A stretch of DNA of 45,120 nt from Nostoc sp. KVJ20 (GTDB lineage: Bacteria > Cyanobacteriota > Cyanobacteriia > Cyanobacteriales > Nostocaceae): the NCBI RefSeq assembly GCF_001712795.1, contig NZ_KV757587.1, positions 1 to 45,120 on the forward strand. Direction: 5' to 3'. Position 1 is the first letter of the stretch. Every line of letters begins with the position of its first letter. The notes beneath the pieces were generated by a model. The model was not told where the DNA came from. It saw only the letters and a list, made by a program, of their open reading frames with translations, and did no database searches. The translations under genes were made by a program, and so were the position numbers. This document shows, one piece after another, positions 25,346 through 34,417 of this stretch.

Positions 25346-26869
25346 GTGAATCAGAGCTTATTTACATCTCCAAATAGTACGGGCTTGCTTGCCAATCGTT
25401 ATCAACTCAAGCAATTAATTGGTAGCGGTGGTATGGGTGAAGTTTTTTTAGCAAATGATATTTTGTTAGGAGGCATACCAGTTGCTATCAAGTTTTTGAC
25501 TCAAACTGTTGTCGATACTAAGATGCAACAAGACTTTGCTCGTGAAGCTTTAATGAGTGCAGCTTTAAGTCAAAAGAGCATACACATAGTACGGGCGTAT
25601 GATTATGGTGTGAATGAGAAAGGTAAACCATACTACGTTATGGAATATTTATGTGGCAAGAGTTTAAAGGATTTAATTCCGCTATCTCTGCCCATCTTTT
25701 TAACTATCTCTCGGCAAATTTGTTTAGGGTTAGAATCCGCTCATCAAGGTATTAATATTGATGGCAAAATTTGTCCCTTGGTTCATAGAGATATAAAACC
25801 TGCCAATATATTAGTTATTCCCGATCCGATATTGGGTCAGTTAGTTAAAATTCTCGATTTTGGGATTGCTAGATTTTTAAATTATGCATCAACAGCTAGT
25901 ACAAGTAGGGGATTTAATGGCACTTTACCCTACTGTTCTCCAGAACAACTAGATGGGGAAAAATTAGATAGTCGATCTGATATTTATAGCCTCGGTGTGA
26001 TGATGTTTGAGATGCTCACAGGGAAAAAACCTTGGCAACCAGAAACAGACTATTTTGGTGCTTGGTATAAAGCACATCACTTTGAACAACCAAAAGCGAT
26101 CGCAGATGTTAAACCCTCTCTTAAATTACCTCAAAAACTAAATAATTTAATCATGTCTTGTCTTGCTAAAAAAGCAAGCGATCGACCACAAAATATCGCT
26201 CAAGTTTTGCAAGTCTTAAATAGTTTAGAACAGTCTAGTTGTCCCAGCTTACCTACAACTTTAGGCTCTAATTCTATCCTTAGCCGTCCCTTAGATTCTG
26301 GATTACCAATCACAGTAGAACAAAGTTATCGGCAACTTTTGTGGCCTCAAAATAAACCAATTCAAGAAATTGTTTTTCCTCAGCTTCTAGATACCCCACA
26401 AGGATCTATGACAGCGCTATGGTTGATGTTGTCTAAACAAGAAATCAAAAACTATGCAGTTTCTAGCCGTTACAACCAGTTTATCTTTATGACATCCCCT
26501 CACCCAATGCTATTGTGGGTAACTGTACTCTACAATCGGCAATTGGCTCCTAAGTGGCTACCGTGCTACTTAGATATGCAAAATCCCCAAAATCTTCGGT
26601 TGGTAAGTTTACTGGCTGAAAATGAGCAGTATCCGTTGATTTTCTTTACTCTGGAAGCGCCAAATTCTTGCATCAAAGTTCTTAGCAGTCGCATCGAGCC
26701 AACTCAGCGGCAAATGTTGAAAACCTGGGTGCAACAGAGTCATAGTCTACCACCCACTTCTCAACCCCAGTTGAGCAAACAGCTATTAAAGCAGCAGTAT
26801 AAACAAATGCAATGCCGAATATTGCAGCATCTCGAATCAGAACCACAGGTTGTATTATCAAGGTTTTAA
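25346..26869 (+). CDS. Ser/Thr protein kinase, paralogue of the preceding gene
   Basis: A 507-residue protein if started at the GTG at 25346, which has GGAGG eight bases upstream; ATGs at 25319 and 25331 are alternatives. The kinase domain has IGSGGMGEVFLAND, VAIKFL, VHRDIKPANILV, ILDFGIARF and PYCSPEQLDG, all active-site residues being present. The C-terminal domain (KPIQEIVFPQLLDTPQG, PMLLWVTVLYNRQ, KWLPCYLDM, LIFFTLEAPNSC) aligns by eye with that of the upstream kinase. Tandem duplication followed by divergence is the simplest origin. The gene ends about 110 bp before a tRNA. Confidence 0.92.
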   Translation: MNQSLFTSPNSTGLLANRYQLKQLIGSGGMGEVFLANDILLGGIPVAIKFLTQTVVDTKMQQDFAREALMSAALSQKSIHIVRAYDYGVNEKGKPYYVMEYLCGKSLKDLIPLSLPIFLTISRQICLGLESAHQGINIDGKICPLVHRDIKPANILVIPDPILGQLVKILDFGIARFLNYASTASTSRGFNGTLPYCSPEQLDGEKLDSRSDIYSLGVMMFEMLTGKKPWQPETDYFGAWYKAHHFEQPKAIADVKPSLKLPQKLNNLIMSCLAKKASDRPQNIAQVLQVLNSLEQSSCPSLPTTLGSNSILSRPLDSGLPITVEQSYRQLLWPQNKPIQEIVFPQLLDTPQGSMTALWLMLSKQEIKNYAVSSRYNQFIFMTSPHPMLLWVTVLYNRQLAPKWLPCYLDMQNPQNLRLVSLLAENEQYPLIFFTLEAPNSCIKVLSSRIEPTQRQMLKTWVQQSHSLPPTSQPQLSKQLLKQQYKQMQCRILQHLESEPQVVLSRF

Positions 26870-26979
26870 CGAAAAATTTCCACCTTGAAGAGATGAGACA
26901 AAAATAATTTCTAATTTCCAACTCCAAAACACTTGACAAGTAAAAAAAAAATAGTGATAATAGCAAAGTTGCCAAACAA

Positions 26980-27053
26980 GGGACTGTAGTTCAATTGGTT
27001 AGAGCACCGCCCTGTCACGGCGGAAGTTGCGGGTTCGAGCCCCGTCAGTCCCG
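26980..27053 (+). tRNA. tRNA-Asp (anticodon GTC)
   Basis: A 74-nt cloverleaf. The acceptor stem GGGACTG pairs with CAGTCCC. The D-arm lies in AGTTCAATTGGTTAGAGC. The anticodon stem CCGCC/GGCGG encloses the loop CTGTCAC with anticodon GTC, and GGGTTCGAGCCCC forms the T-arm. The discriminator base is G and CCA is not encoded. It precedes gltX by about 140 bp. Confidence 0.97.
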
Positions 27054-27191
27054 TTCTAAATTTATGAGTAGTGAATCACCGGAGTTAAGTTCGGTGATTT
27101 TGAATTTTGAATTACCCAAAGGGATTGGCTCAGAATTCAGGGTTTGAATATAAGCTACATTTATCATGCTTTGCGAAAGAGAGAATTAACT

Positions 27192-28637
27192 GTGACTGTT
27201 AGAGTCCGAATTGCGCCGAGTCCAACCGGAAATTTACATATTGGTACAGCTAGAACGGCTGTATTTAACTGGTTATTTGCCCGTCACCACGGCGGGAAAT
27301 TTATACTGCGAATAGAAGACACAGATTTAGAGCGATCGCGTCCCGAATACACCGACAATATTCTTGAAGGACTGCGCTGGCTAGGGCTTAACTGGGATGA
27401 AGGGCCATTTTTCCAATCCCAACGCCTGGATCTTTATAAAGGAGAAGTACAAAAACTACTAGAGCGAGGATTAGCCTATCGCTGCTACACCACCTCAGAA
27501 GAATTAGAAACTCTCCGAGAAGCCCAAAAAGCTAGAGGCGAAGCTCCTCGCTATGACAATCGTCACCGCAACCTTACACCAGAACAACGCGCCGCTTTTG
27601 AAGCAGAAGGTCGTTCTTCTGTAATTCGTTTCAAAATCGAAGATGAGCGCGAAATCGTCTGGAATGACCTAGTAAGGGGAAAAATGTCTTGGCGAGGTAG
27701 CGATTTAGGTGGTGATATGGTCATCGCCCGCGCTTCAGACGAGGGTAGCGGTCAACCTTTATACAACTTTGTCGTTGTAGTGGATGACATAGATATGCAA
27801 ATCACCCATGTCATCCGGGGAGAAGACCATATCGCCAACACCGCCAAGCAAATTCTGTTGTATGAAGCAATGGGTGCAAAAATCCCAGAGTTTTCCCACA
27901 CACCGCTGATTTTGAACATGGAAGGACGCAAGCTTTCCAAGCGGGATGGCGTCACTTCCATTTCTGACTTTCAGAAAATGGGCTTTACTGCTGAAGGCTT
28001 GGTGAATTACATGACATTGCTGGGTTGGTCGCCACCAGACTCGACGCAAGAAATATTTACCTTAGAATCAGCAGCCAAAGAATTTGGCTTTGAGCGTGTA
28101 AATAAAGCAGGTGCAAAGTTTGACTGGGATAAGCTGGACTGGTTGAACAGCCAGTATATCCACAAAACGCCAGTAGATAAACTTACAGATTTACTCATCC
28201 CCTATTGGCAAGCGGCTGGGTATAAATTTGATGGTGGAAGAGAACGCCCTTGGTTAGAACAGCTAGTAACTTTAATTAGTCAGAGTTTGACTCGTTTAGT
28301 AGATGGAGTAGCTCAAAGCCAACTGTTTTTTACTGACACAGTTGAATTTAGCGACGAAGGTAGCACACAACTGAAACAAGAAGGTTCTGCTGCTGTCCTT
28401 GAGGCGATTGTCACAGCTTTGGAAAACCAGCCGCAACTATCGGAAGCCGCCGCCCAGGATATTATCAAACAAGTGGTGAAAGAGCAAAAAGTCAAAAAAG
28501 GCTTAGTAATGCGATCGCTCCGAGCAGCCTTAACTGGAGATGTTCATGGGCCTGATCTGATTCAATCTTGGTTGCTACTAAATCAGATTGGTTTAGATAA
28601 ATCGCGCTTGAGTAAAGCAATAACGGCAGTGAATTAG
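27192..28637 (+). CDS. gltX: Glutamyl-tRNA synthetase
   Basis: A 481-residue class I aminoacyl-tRNA synthetase charging glutamate. I start it at the GTG at 27192 ([20 protein letters not shown]), where family members begin and AGAGAG precedes, not at the in-frame ATG 48 bp upstream. The HIGH motif reads HIGT, the KMSKS loop reads KLSKRDG (about 247-253), and [17 protein letters not shown] follows the first strand. The length is normal for bacteria. Cyanobacterial GluRS is usually non-discriminating and also feeds Glu-tRNA(Gln), which is then amidated; this is family knowledge and not visible here. Glu-tRNA also supplies tetrapyrrole synthesis. Confidence 0.97.
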   Translation: MTVRVRIAPSPTGNLHIGTARTAVFNWLFARHHGGKFILRIEDTDLERSRPEYTDNILEGLRWLGLNWDEGPFFQSQRLDLYKGEVQKLLERGLAYRCYTTSEELETLREAQKARGEAPRYDNRHRNLTPEQRAAFEAEGRSSVIRFKIEDEREIVWNDLVRGKMSWRGSDLGGDMVIARASDEGSGQPLYNFVVVVDDIDMQITHVIRGEDHIANTAKQILLYEAMGAKIPEFSHTPLILNMEGRKLSKRDGVTSISDFQKMGFTAEGLVNYMTLLGWSPPDSTQEIFTLESAAKEFGFERVNKAGAKFDWDKLDWLNSQYIHKTPVDKLTDLLIPYWQAAGYKFDGGRERPWLEQLVTLISQSLTRLVDGVAQSQLFFTDTVEFSDEGSTQLKQEGSAAVLEAIVTALENQPQLSEAAAQDIIKQVVKEQKVKKGLVMRSLRAALTGDVHGPDLIQSWLLLNQIGLDKSRLSKAITAVN

Positions 28638-28673
28638 CGATTACTTCCGGATTTTAGAAATATTTTAGATTTT

Positions 28674-28697
28674 AGGGGCGCACAAACGTGCGCCCCT
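28674..28697. repeat. Hairpin repeat AGGGGCGCAC/GTGCGCCCCT
   Basis: A perfect 10-bp stem with a 4-nt loop, 37 bp after the gltX stop. It lacks a T-run. The same GTAGGGGCGCACG motif occurs once near 10400. It is a common intergenic palindrome and may stabilise or end the gltX mRNA. Confidence 0.75.
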
Positions 28698-28860
28698 ATC
28701 CATAAGGTAGAGCAACTATAAGAACCAAAAATCATTGACTAATTACTCATGAATTATCCCCAATTTCAAATCTAAAATAGGTAGTCAATTCTCCTCACGT
28801 TGGGAACTTGGTGTGTAAAATTAATGTCTTCAAAAACACTTAGAAGCGAACGTAATTACA

Positions 28861-29361
28861 ATGCCGACACAAGCGCTCAATAGAGGGATGAGATTATCGT
28901 TCATGATAGTTACACTCTTCATCATATCGACGGTTAACCCTGTTACTGATGCTGATGCTCAGGAAGCACCAACGATATTTGGAGATGTCACTATTAGCCC
29001 TCAGTTTTCCCCAGACCCTTTGACAGTTCGCGGGATGAGTGGTGGTTCAATATCTGGGAATCAAGTAGCTGGGAGAAGTGAAACAGCCACCGGCCCTTGT
29101 AACGGATTTGTTGATCAAACCCCAGACCACACATTAGCGCTAACAAGTAAATTTGACTACCTAAAGCTACAAGTGCAAAGTCCTGAAGACACCACCATAA
29201 CTATCAAGGGGCCCGGTGGTACTTGGTGCAATGACGATTTTGATGGCAAAAATGCCGGCATTGTTGGTGAATGGCTACCTGGAAGTTACCAAATTTGGGT
29301 TGGTTCCTACGAAAAAGGCAAATATCTTCCTTACACTTTACAAATTACAGAAGCTAAGTAG
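28861..29361 (+). CDS. Secreted hypothetical protein
   Basis: A 166-residue protein with an N-terminal signal sequence (MRLSFMIVTLFIISTVNPVT, with likely cleavage after the ADA at about residue 33). An ATG at codon 10 is a possible alternative start. The mature part is beta-rich, with two Cys (GPCNGF, TWCNDDF) that could form a disulfide, and ends GSYQIWVGSYEKGKYLPYTL. This ending resembles the pre-peptidase C-terminal (PPC)-type beta-sandwich found in many secreted proteins. There is no catalytic motif. It is preceded by its own leader and not linked to gltX. Confidence 0.75.
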   Translation: MPTQALNRGMRLSFMIVTLFIISTVNPVTDADAQEAPTIFGDVTISPQFSPDPLTVRGMSGGSISGNQVAGRSETATGPCNGFVDQTPDHTLALTSKFDYLKLQVQSPEDTTITIKGPGGTWCNDDFDGKNAGIVGEWLPGSYQIWVGSYEKGKYLPYTLQITEAK

Positions 29362-29780
29362 GGGATTGGGGATTGGGTACTGGGGATTAGGGATTAGGTA
29401 TTGACAATTAGATTAAAAATTAGGGTTCAACTAATTTTTACCAGTCCCCAGTCCCCAGTTTCCCAGTCCCCAGTTCCCCAGAATGATGATTGAGAAGGGC
29501 TTAAACAACACGAGGAGTATTCTGGAGAAATTCTCCGTGTCTTTGCATCCCGTTGCGCTCCTTTTTCTCGTGCGATTTTGTATTAAAATTAAGTTAACTT
29601 TGATTAAGATTCTTGTTGGCATCGCCATAATGCTCTAATCGCTTTATAGCAATGCATATAAGAGATCAAATTAAACAAAATGGATTTATAGACATCCGTT
29701 TAACAGCTTAAAGTAACAGAGTGATGAACATTCCGTTGCTAAGGCTGATGAGTTGTATAGGCATCTAAAGGCAAATTAAG
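29362..29780. other. Intergenic region upstream of ftsH
   Basis: G-rich short repeats GGGGATTGGGTACTGGGGATTA (29364-29398) are answered by CCCAGTCCCCAGTTTCCCAGTCC (29442-29475), a large potential hairpin after the secreted-protein gene. The remaining 300 bp should hold the ftsH promoter and leader. No gene is seen. Confidence 0.6.
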
Positions 29781-31667
29781 ATGAAATTCTCTTGGAAAGT
29801 CGCAGTACTCTGGACATTGCCAGCTTTGGTAATTGGCTTTTTCTTCTGGCAAGGGGCTTTTGCAGGCGCTCCTACTGACATGAGTAAGAATGCAGCCAAT
29901 ACCCGCATGACCTATGGTCGCTTTCTAGAATACCTGGACGGCGATCGCGTCAGCAGCGTGGATCTTTACGAAGGCGGTAGGACAGCAATTATAGAAGCCC
30001 GCGATCCAGACATCGAAAATCGTGTCCAAAGGTGGCGTGTGGATTTGCCTATTAACGCTCCTGAGTTAATTAGCAAGCTCAAAGAGAAAGCCATTAGTTT
30101 TGATGCTCACCCCATGCGGAATGATGGCGCAATTTGGGGATTGTTGGGCAATCTCATCTTTCCAGTTTTATTGATTACCGGGCTGTTCTTTTTGTTCCGG
30201 CGTTCTAGCAACCTTCCCGGCGGGCCAGGTCAAGCGATGAACTTCGGCAAATCCAAAGCGCGTTTCCAAATGGAAGCAAAAACCGGAGTCAAATTTGACG
30301 ACGTAGCTGGGATTGAAGAAGCTAAAGAAGAATTGCAAGAAGTTGTCACCTTCCTGAAGCAGCCAGAAAGATTTACCGCTGTGGGCGCACGGATTCCCAA
30401 GGGAGTGCTGTTAGTTGGGCCTCCTGGAACTGGTAAAACTTTACTAGCAAAAGCGATCGCTGGTGAAGCAGGTGTACCTTTCTTCAGTATTTCCGGCTCA
30501 GAATTTGTGGAAATGTTCGTTGGTGTGGGTGCATCCCGCGTCCGCGATTTGTTTAAGAAAGCTAAAGACAACGCCCCCTGTATCATCTTCATCGATGAAA
30601 TCGACGCCGTTGGACGCCAACGGGGTGCTGGTATCGGTGGTGGTAACGACGAGAGAGAGCAAACCCTCAACCAATTGCTCACCGAAATGGACGGGTTTGA
30701 AGGTAACACAGGCATCATTATTATTGCTGCTACCAACCGTCCCGATGTACTAGACTCAGCCTTGTTGCGTCCCGGTCGCTTTGACCGCCAAGTAACAGTC
30801 GATGCACCCGATATCAAAGGGCGTTTGGAAATCTTACAAGTCCATGCGCGGAACAAGAAACTAGACACTAGCGTATCCTTAGATGCGATCGCTCGTCGTA
30901 CTCCTGGATTCACTGGTGCTGACTTAGCTAACTTACTCAACGAAGCAGCAATTCTCACTGCGAGAAGACGCAAAGAAGCGATCACTCTCCGCGAAATTGA
31001 TGATGCAGTGGATCGCGTAGTTGCAGGGATGGAAGGTACTCCATTGGTAGATAGCAAGAGCAAGCGCTTAATTGCCTACCACGAAATTGGACACGCCTTA
31101 GTGGGGACTTTGTTAAAAGACCATGACCCAGTACAGAAAGTTACCCTAATTCCACGGGGACAAGCACAGGGTTTAACTTGGTTTACACCCAATGAAGAAC
31201 AAGGATTAATTTCCCGTTCTCAGTTGAAAGCCAGAATTACTGGTGCTTTGGGTGGTCGCGCCGCTGAAGAGGTGATTTTTGGGGCTGCGGAAGTCACAAC
31301 TGGCGCTGGTGGAGACTTGCAGCAATTATCGGGAATGGCACGGCAGATGGTGACTCGGTTCGGGATGTCCGACTTAGGCCCACTGTCCTTAGAAAGCCAG
31401 CAGGGAGAAGTATTCTTGGGTCGTGATTGGACAACCCGATCTGAGTATTCCGAATCCATTGCTTCTCGCATTGATGCTCAAGTCAGAGAAATTGTTGAGC
31501 AGTGCTACGACAATGCTAAGAATATCATCCGTGACCATCGCACTGTCACCGATCGCTTAGTAGATTTGCTCATCGAAAAAGAAACCATTGACGGCGAAGA
31601 ATTCCGCCAGATTGTAGCTGAGTATGCTGAAGTACCAGAGAAGCAACAGTATGTACCGCAACTGTAA
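29781..31667 (+). CDS. ftsH: ATP-dependent zinc metalloprotease FtsH, FtsH2-like
   Basis: A 628-residue membrane protease. Helix 1 (about 6-25) and helix 2 (about 124-139) frame a lumenal domain. The AAA module has Walker A GPPGTGKT (213-220), Walker [12 protein letters not shown], the pore loop FVGVG and the second-region-of-homology arginines RPGRFDRQ. The zinc site is HEIGH (His434, Glu435, His438). The N-terminus ([20 protein letters not shown]) and [13 protein letters not shown] are close to Synechocystis FtsH2 (slr0228), the enzyme that removes damaged D1 in photosystem II repair. Which of the four cyanobacterial FtsH proteins this is should be confirmed by tree. It is a single-gene unit with its own terminator. 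Confidence 0.97.
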   Translation: MKFSWKVAVLWTLPALVIGFFFWQGAFAGAPTDMSKNAANTRMTYGRFLEYLDGDRVSSVDLYEGGRTAIIEARDPDIENRVQRWRVDLPINAPELISKLKEKAISFDAHPMRNDGAIWGLLGNLIFPVLLITGLFFLFRRSSNLPGGPGQAMNFGKSKARFQMEAKTGVKFDDVAGIEEAKEELQEVVTFLKQPERFTAVGARIPKGVLLVGPPGTGKTLLAKAIAGEAGVPFFSISGSEFVEMFVGVGASRVRDLFKKAKDNAPCIIFIDEIDAVGRQRGAGIGGGNDEREQTLNQLLTEMDGFEGNTGIIIIAATNRPDVLDSALLRPGRFDRQVTVDAPDIKGRLEILQVHARNKKLDTSVSLDAIARRTPGFTGADLANLLNEAAILTARRRKEAITLREIDDAVDRVVAGMEGTPLVDSKSKRLIAYHEIGHALVGTLLKDHDPVQKVTLIPRGQAQGLTWFTPNEEQGLISRSQLKARITGALGGRAAEEVIFGAAEVTTGAGGDLQQLSGMARQMVTRFGMSDLGPLSLESQQGEVFLGRDWTTRSEYSESIASRIDAQVREIVEQCYDNAKNIIRDHRTVTDRLVDLLIEKETIDGEEFRQIVAEYAEVPEKQQYVPQL

Positions 31668-31720
31668 TAGTTGACTCTTTTCCGGCTACTATCTGGAAAT
31701 GAGTAAAGTAACAAAAAGTA

Positions 31721-31754
31721 AAATGAGGATGGTATACTCCACCCTCATTTTTTT
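31721..31754 (+). terminator. Intrinsic terminator of ftsH
   Basis: AAATGAGGATGG...CCACCCTCATTT with a short loop is followed by TTTTTTT, 54 bp after the ftsH stop. The A-rich 5' side means it could also work in the other direction for the convergent RNase III gene. Confidence 0.85.
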
Positions 31755-31816
31755 GCGTTTTTTCAGTGTTAGAAAGCTTATAATTTTAAAATTCTCAAAA
31801 TTTATGAACCCATAAA

Positions 31817-32989
31817 CTATAACAAACCTTGTTTTTTCAACTTAGCTAGTGCATCTTCAGCAGCAGCTTTTTCTGCATCTCTTTTATTACGTCCGTTGCC
31901 TTCGCCGTAAATTTTTCCATCTACCAATACTTTTGCAATAAATTCTGGTGCGTGAGGAGAACCTCCTATTTGTTCTGTGAAATATTTGGGAGGAGTTGGA
32001 GTAACGCTGCGTTGCACCCATTCTTGAAAGCGATTTTTGGAGTCTACAAAATTCTTGGAGTTGCTATCAGATTTATGAGGAACAGGTGAGTTTTCAACTA
32101 TTGCTGAATCAAACAATGGTTCCACAAAATCTCGGACTGAATCAACTCCAGAATCTAGAAAATAAGCACCAATAATAGCTTCAAAAGTGTTACTGAGCAA
32201 GCTAGATTGTGTTCGTCCTCCATCTTTTGCTGCACCCCTACCTAGCCGCATCCATCGACCCAAGTCTAAACTAACAGCAAACTTTGCTAACTGCGGTTTA
32301 TCTACCAACCGAGAACGTAAAGGTGTTAAATCGCCCTCTTTTGTGTCTGGATAACGACGATATAGATACTCGCCACTCAGGAAATTTAGTAAGGCATCAC
32401 CCAAAAACTCCAGTCGTTCATTATCTTCACCTGAATTAGGGTTTTCATGCATATATGATGTGTGGGTTAGCGCACGAAGTAGGAGAGAAGCATCTTGAAA
32501 GGGGAGGTTTTTTAATATTTCATCTAAACTTTCTCTTATACGGACTTCTTCAGCCTGTTTTGGAGAAAGAAGTCGTAGAACTTCTTGTTTTTGTTTTTCT
32601 ATAATATCTGCTTCTGATGCTGAGATGGCTTTAAGGAGTCTAACAATACTATCAAGTGCCCGATAAGTATCTTCATAAGAGAAATGCTTTACATTTTGAT
32701 GTGCCTGTTTGTTGCGGACTTCAATAATTTCACTCACTAAAGCACGTTCACCATAACTCAGCTTTCTTTTGAAGACTTTATCCCACTGCTTGCTCATTAC
32801 TTTCAGCAAGACAGAAACATCATCGTCTATGTTGTGCTTTACTGTTTGCTCATCGGATATACAAGATGTTGCTACTATCAACCAGCGCTCACCGTGGACT
32901 TTCTGCATTTCCCTCTCAAAATAAGGGTATAACCCCTGATGTAAAATAGTTAAGGCTCTGCCAACTCGTTCGTTATTGCTAATAGCCAT
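31817..32989 (-). CDS. HEPN-RNase III-dsRBD fusion protein
   Basis: A 390-residue protein, against about 230-250 for ordinary RNase III. Residues 1-130 look like an Swt1-type HEPN domain (NERVGRALTILHQGLYPYFE, LSYGERALVSEIIEVRNKQA, HFSYEDTYRALDSIVRLLKA) with the R-x4-H RNase motif Arg92-NKQA-His97. After a helical linker, the RNase III domain has NERLEFLGDALL (Glu191, Glu194, Asp198) and SNTFEAIIGAYFLDSG, where the usual Asp of DxxE appears to be Asn267 while Glu270 is kept. A dsRBD occupies 317-387. The likely substrate is structured RNA. It is followed on the same strand by two more nuclease-fold genes upstream (33087, 33739), but with gaps of about 100 and 43 bp. Confidence 0.88.
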   Translation of the reverse strand: MAISNNERVGRALTILHQGLYPYFEREMQKVHGERWLIVATSCISDEQTVKHNIDDDVSVLLKVMSKQWDKVFKRKLSYGERALVSEIIEVRNKQAHQNVKHFSYEDTYRALDSIVRLLKAISASEADIIEKQKQEVLRLLSPKQAEEVRIRESLDEILKNLPFQDASLLLRALTHTSYMHENPNSGEDNERLEFLGDALLNFLSGEYLYRRYPDTKEGDLTPLRSRLVDKPQLAKFAVSLDLGRWMRLGRGAAKDGGRTQSSLLSNTFEAIIGAYFLDSGVDSVRDFVEPLFDSAIVENSPVPHKSDSNSKNFVDSKNRFQEWVQRSVTPTPPKYFTEQIGGSPHAPEFIAKVLVDGKIYGEGNGRNKRDAEKAAAEDALAKLKKQGLL

Positions 32990-33086
32990 TTAGATATTTT
33001 TAGATCACTTGTTTAATTAAATATTTATTTTAAACACTTATTTGAAATTTGTCACAAAGATAAATTCAAAGTTTACAACAATCAAT

Positions 33087-33695
33087 TTAAGACTTACTTT
33101 GGGCGATCGCACCATACAAAATACCTAAAATTTTCTTAATATCCTTAATATAATATTCACTCAAATCAATAGAAACTACATTGCCTTCAAGCTTGAGAAA
33201 TTGCCAGATAGTGCCGATAGTAACAGCACCATATATAGCTTTTATTTGATTTCCACCTCTTTCGTTAAATAACTGAGCAGCTACCATTTCGGCAATACAT
33301 TGGGCTAAATCAGACCTCAAATTCTCATTTTTACTTTCTACTAAGACAATCACCGGACTACGGACAAGCAACTGCTCCGAAGAAAGACTCAAAATAAAAT
33401 CACAAAAGCCATTTAATCCTCGCTGGCTATCAACAGTAAAATCAACTCCCGAAAAAAAGCTTATTTCATAATTAAATTTGCGTCTAATTTCTAATAAAAT
33501 TGGACTGATTATCATTTCACTTCGAGCTTTTTCCGAACTTATCGCTACTGCTAAATCAACATTTTCCCTAAGAAGAGTAGATAACAAATCGCTACATTCT
33601 TGCTCCTGCACATTTGCGAATAGTCCAGATGATTCGTGGATAACTAACCCAAAAGAATCAATAACTTCAATAAGTTTAAAATCACTATAAGCCAT
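33087..33695 (-). CDS. PD-(D/E)XK-like protein, putative nuclease or decayed relative
   Basis: A 202-residue soluble protein without a name in my memory. The middle contains RGLNGFCDFILSLS (Asp99) and, after a turn, PVIVLVESKNENL (Glu120-Ser-Lys122), then a helix with DLAQCIAEMVAAQLF (Gln132). This order, D...ExK...Q, is the core of PD-(D/E)XK nucleases, and an N-terminal helix supplies Glu60. The assignment is by motif only. It lies between the HEPN-RNase III gene and a Uma2 gene, all minus strand. Such proteins are abundant in cyanobacteria, where their roles are unknown. Confidence 0.65.
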   Translation of the reverse strand: MAYSDFKLIEVIDSFGLVIHESSGLFANVQEQECSDLLSTLLRENVDLAVAISSEKARSEMIISPILLEIRRKFNYEISFFSGVDFTVDSQRGLNGFCDFILSLSSEQLLVRSPVIVLVESKNENLRSDLAQCIAEMVAAQLFNERGGNQIKAIYGAVTIGTIWQFLKLEGNVVSIDLSEYYIKDIKKILGILYGAIAQSKS

Positions 33696-33738
33696 AAAAC
33701 TTAATCCTTTGTCTTATGACTGAATCCTATAACAAAGT

Positions 33739-34326
33739 TTAAAAATTTCGCTTTGGCGGAAAAACCTTAGCTAAATCAAGATATAAATCAGGGAAGCAGG
33801 GAAAAGTTATTATCTCATCTGACAGTAAAATTCGCTTATTTGAATAACCATATCTGCCTTGATTATCCTGATATGGTTCACTGTAAGCTTCCAAATAATT
33901 ATCGAATAAATTGAATATCCAATAATCAGTAATACCTCCTTTAGCATAGAGAGGTATTTTAACGTCTTGGTCATAGGCCAAAGAAGAATCTGAAACCTCC
34001 ATTACTAAAAACACATCAGCCGCTTTAGGATGACCCGACAGATAATCATCAGCACGGTTTTGAACAATCGCAAAATCAGGCTCAGGTTCGCTATTAGGTG
34101 GCAAAGCAATCGGCGCTTGTGATTGCAAAGTAGCCTTGTCTCCCAGTATTTTGGGGAGTTCCTTCCACAGTTTTCTTAAACAAGTTTCATGAGCTGTACC
34201 TTTAGATGCCATTTCAATAATTTCCCCGTTGATTAATTCAATGTGGTCATCTTCATGAAAAAAGCCCAATTCTCCAAGCCTGTGGTATTCATCCAGTGTG
34301 AAGCGTTTCGCCTGAGCAATACTCAT
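33739..34326 (-). CDS. Uma2 family endonuclease (DUF820)
   Basis: A 195-residue protein with the usual Uma2 start ([29 protein letters not shown]). The PD-(D/E)XK-type core is PEPDFAIV (Asp84), [19 protein letters not shown] (Glu110, Lys123) and [17 protein letters not shown]. This is one of the most expanded families in filamentous cyanobacteria, and its biological role is not settled. It is the first gene of the minus-strand trio and divergent from chlD, so its promoter must lie within 34327-34417. Confidence 0.93.
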   Translation of the reverse strand: MSIAQAKRFTLDEYHRLGELGFFHEDDHIELINGEIIEMASKGTAHETCLRKLWKELPKILGDKATLQSQAPIALPPNSEPEPDFAIVQNRADDYLSGHPKAADVFLVMEVSDSSLAYDQDVKIPLYAKGGITDYWIFNLFDNYLEAYSEPYQDNQGRYGYSNKRILLSDEIITFPCFPDLYLDLAKVFPPKRNF

Positions 34327-34417
34327 AACCTTACCTTTCTCTCATTGCCATAATACTTATTCTAAATGTGTCAGAAATTGGTATGCTAAAGGCCGAGACT
34401 CGCTATATAAGCAAACA

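Noticed and set aside
31817..34326. A complete known defence system
   Set aside because: The nuclease trio does not match any defence operon I know, and there is no methylase, helicase or toxin-antitoxin pair. Only the fusion itself is claimed.
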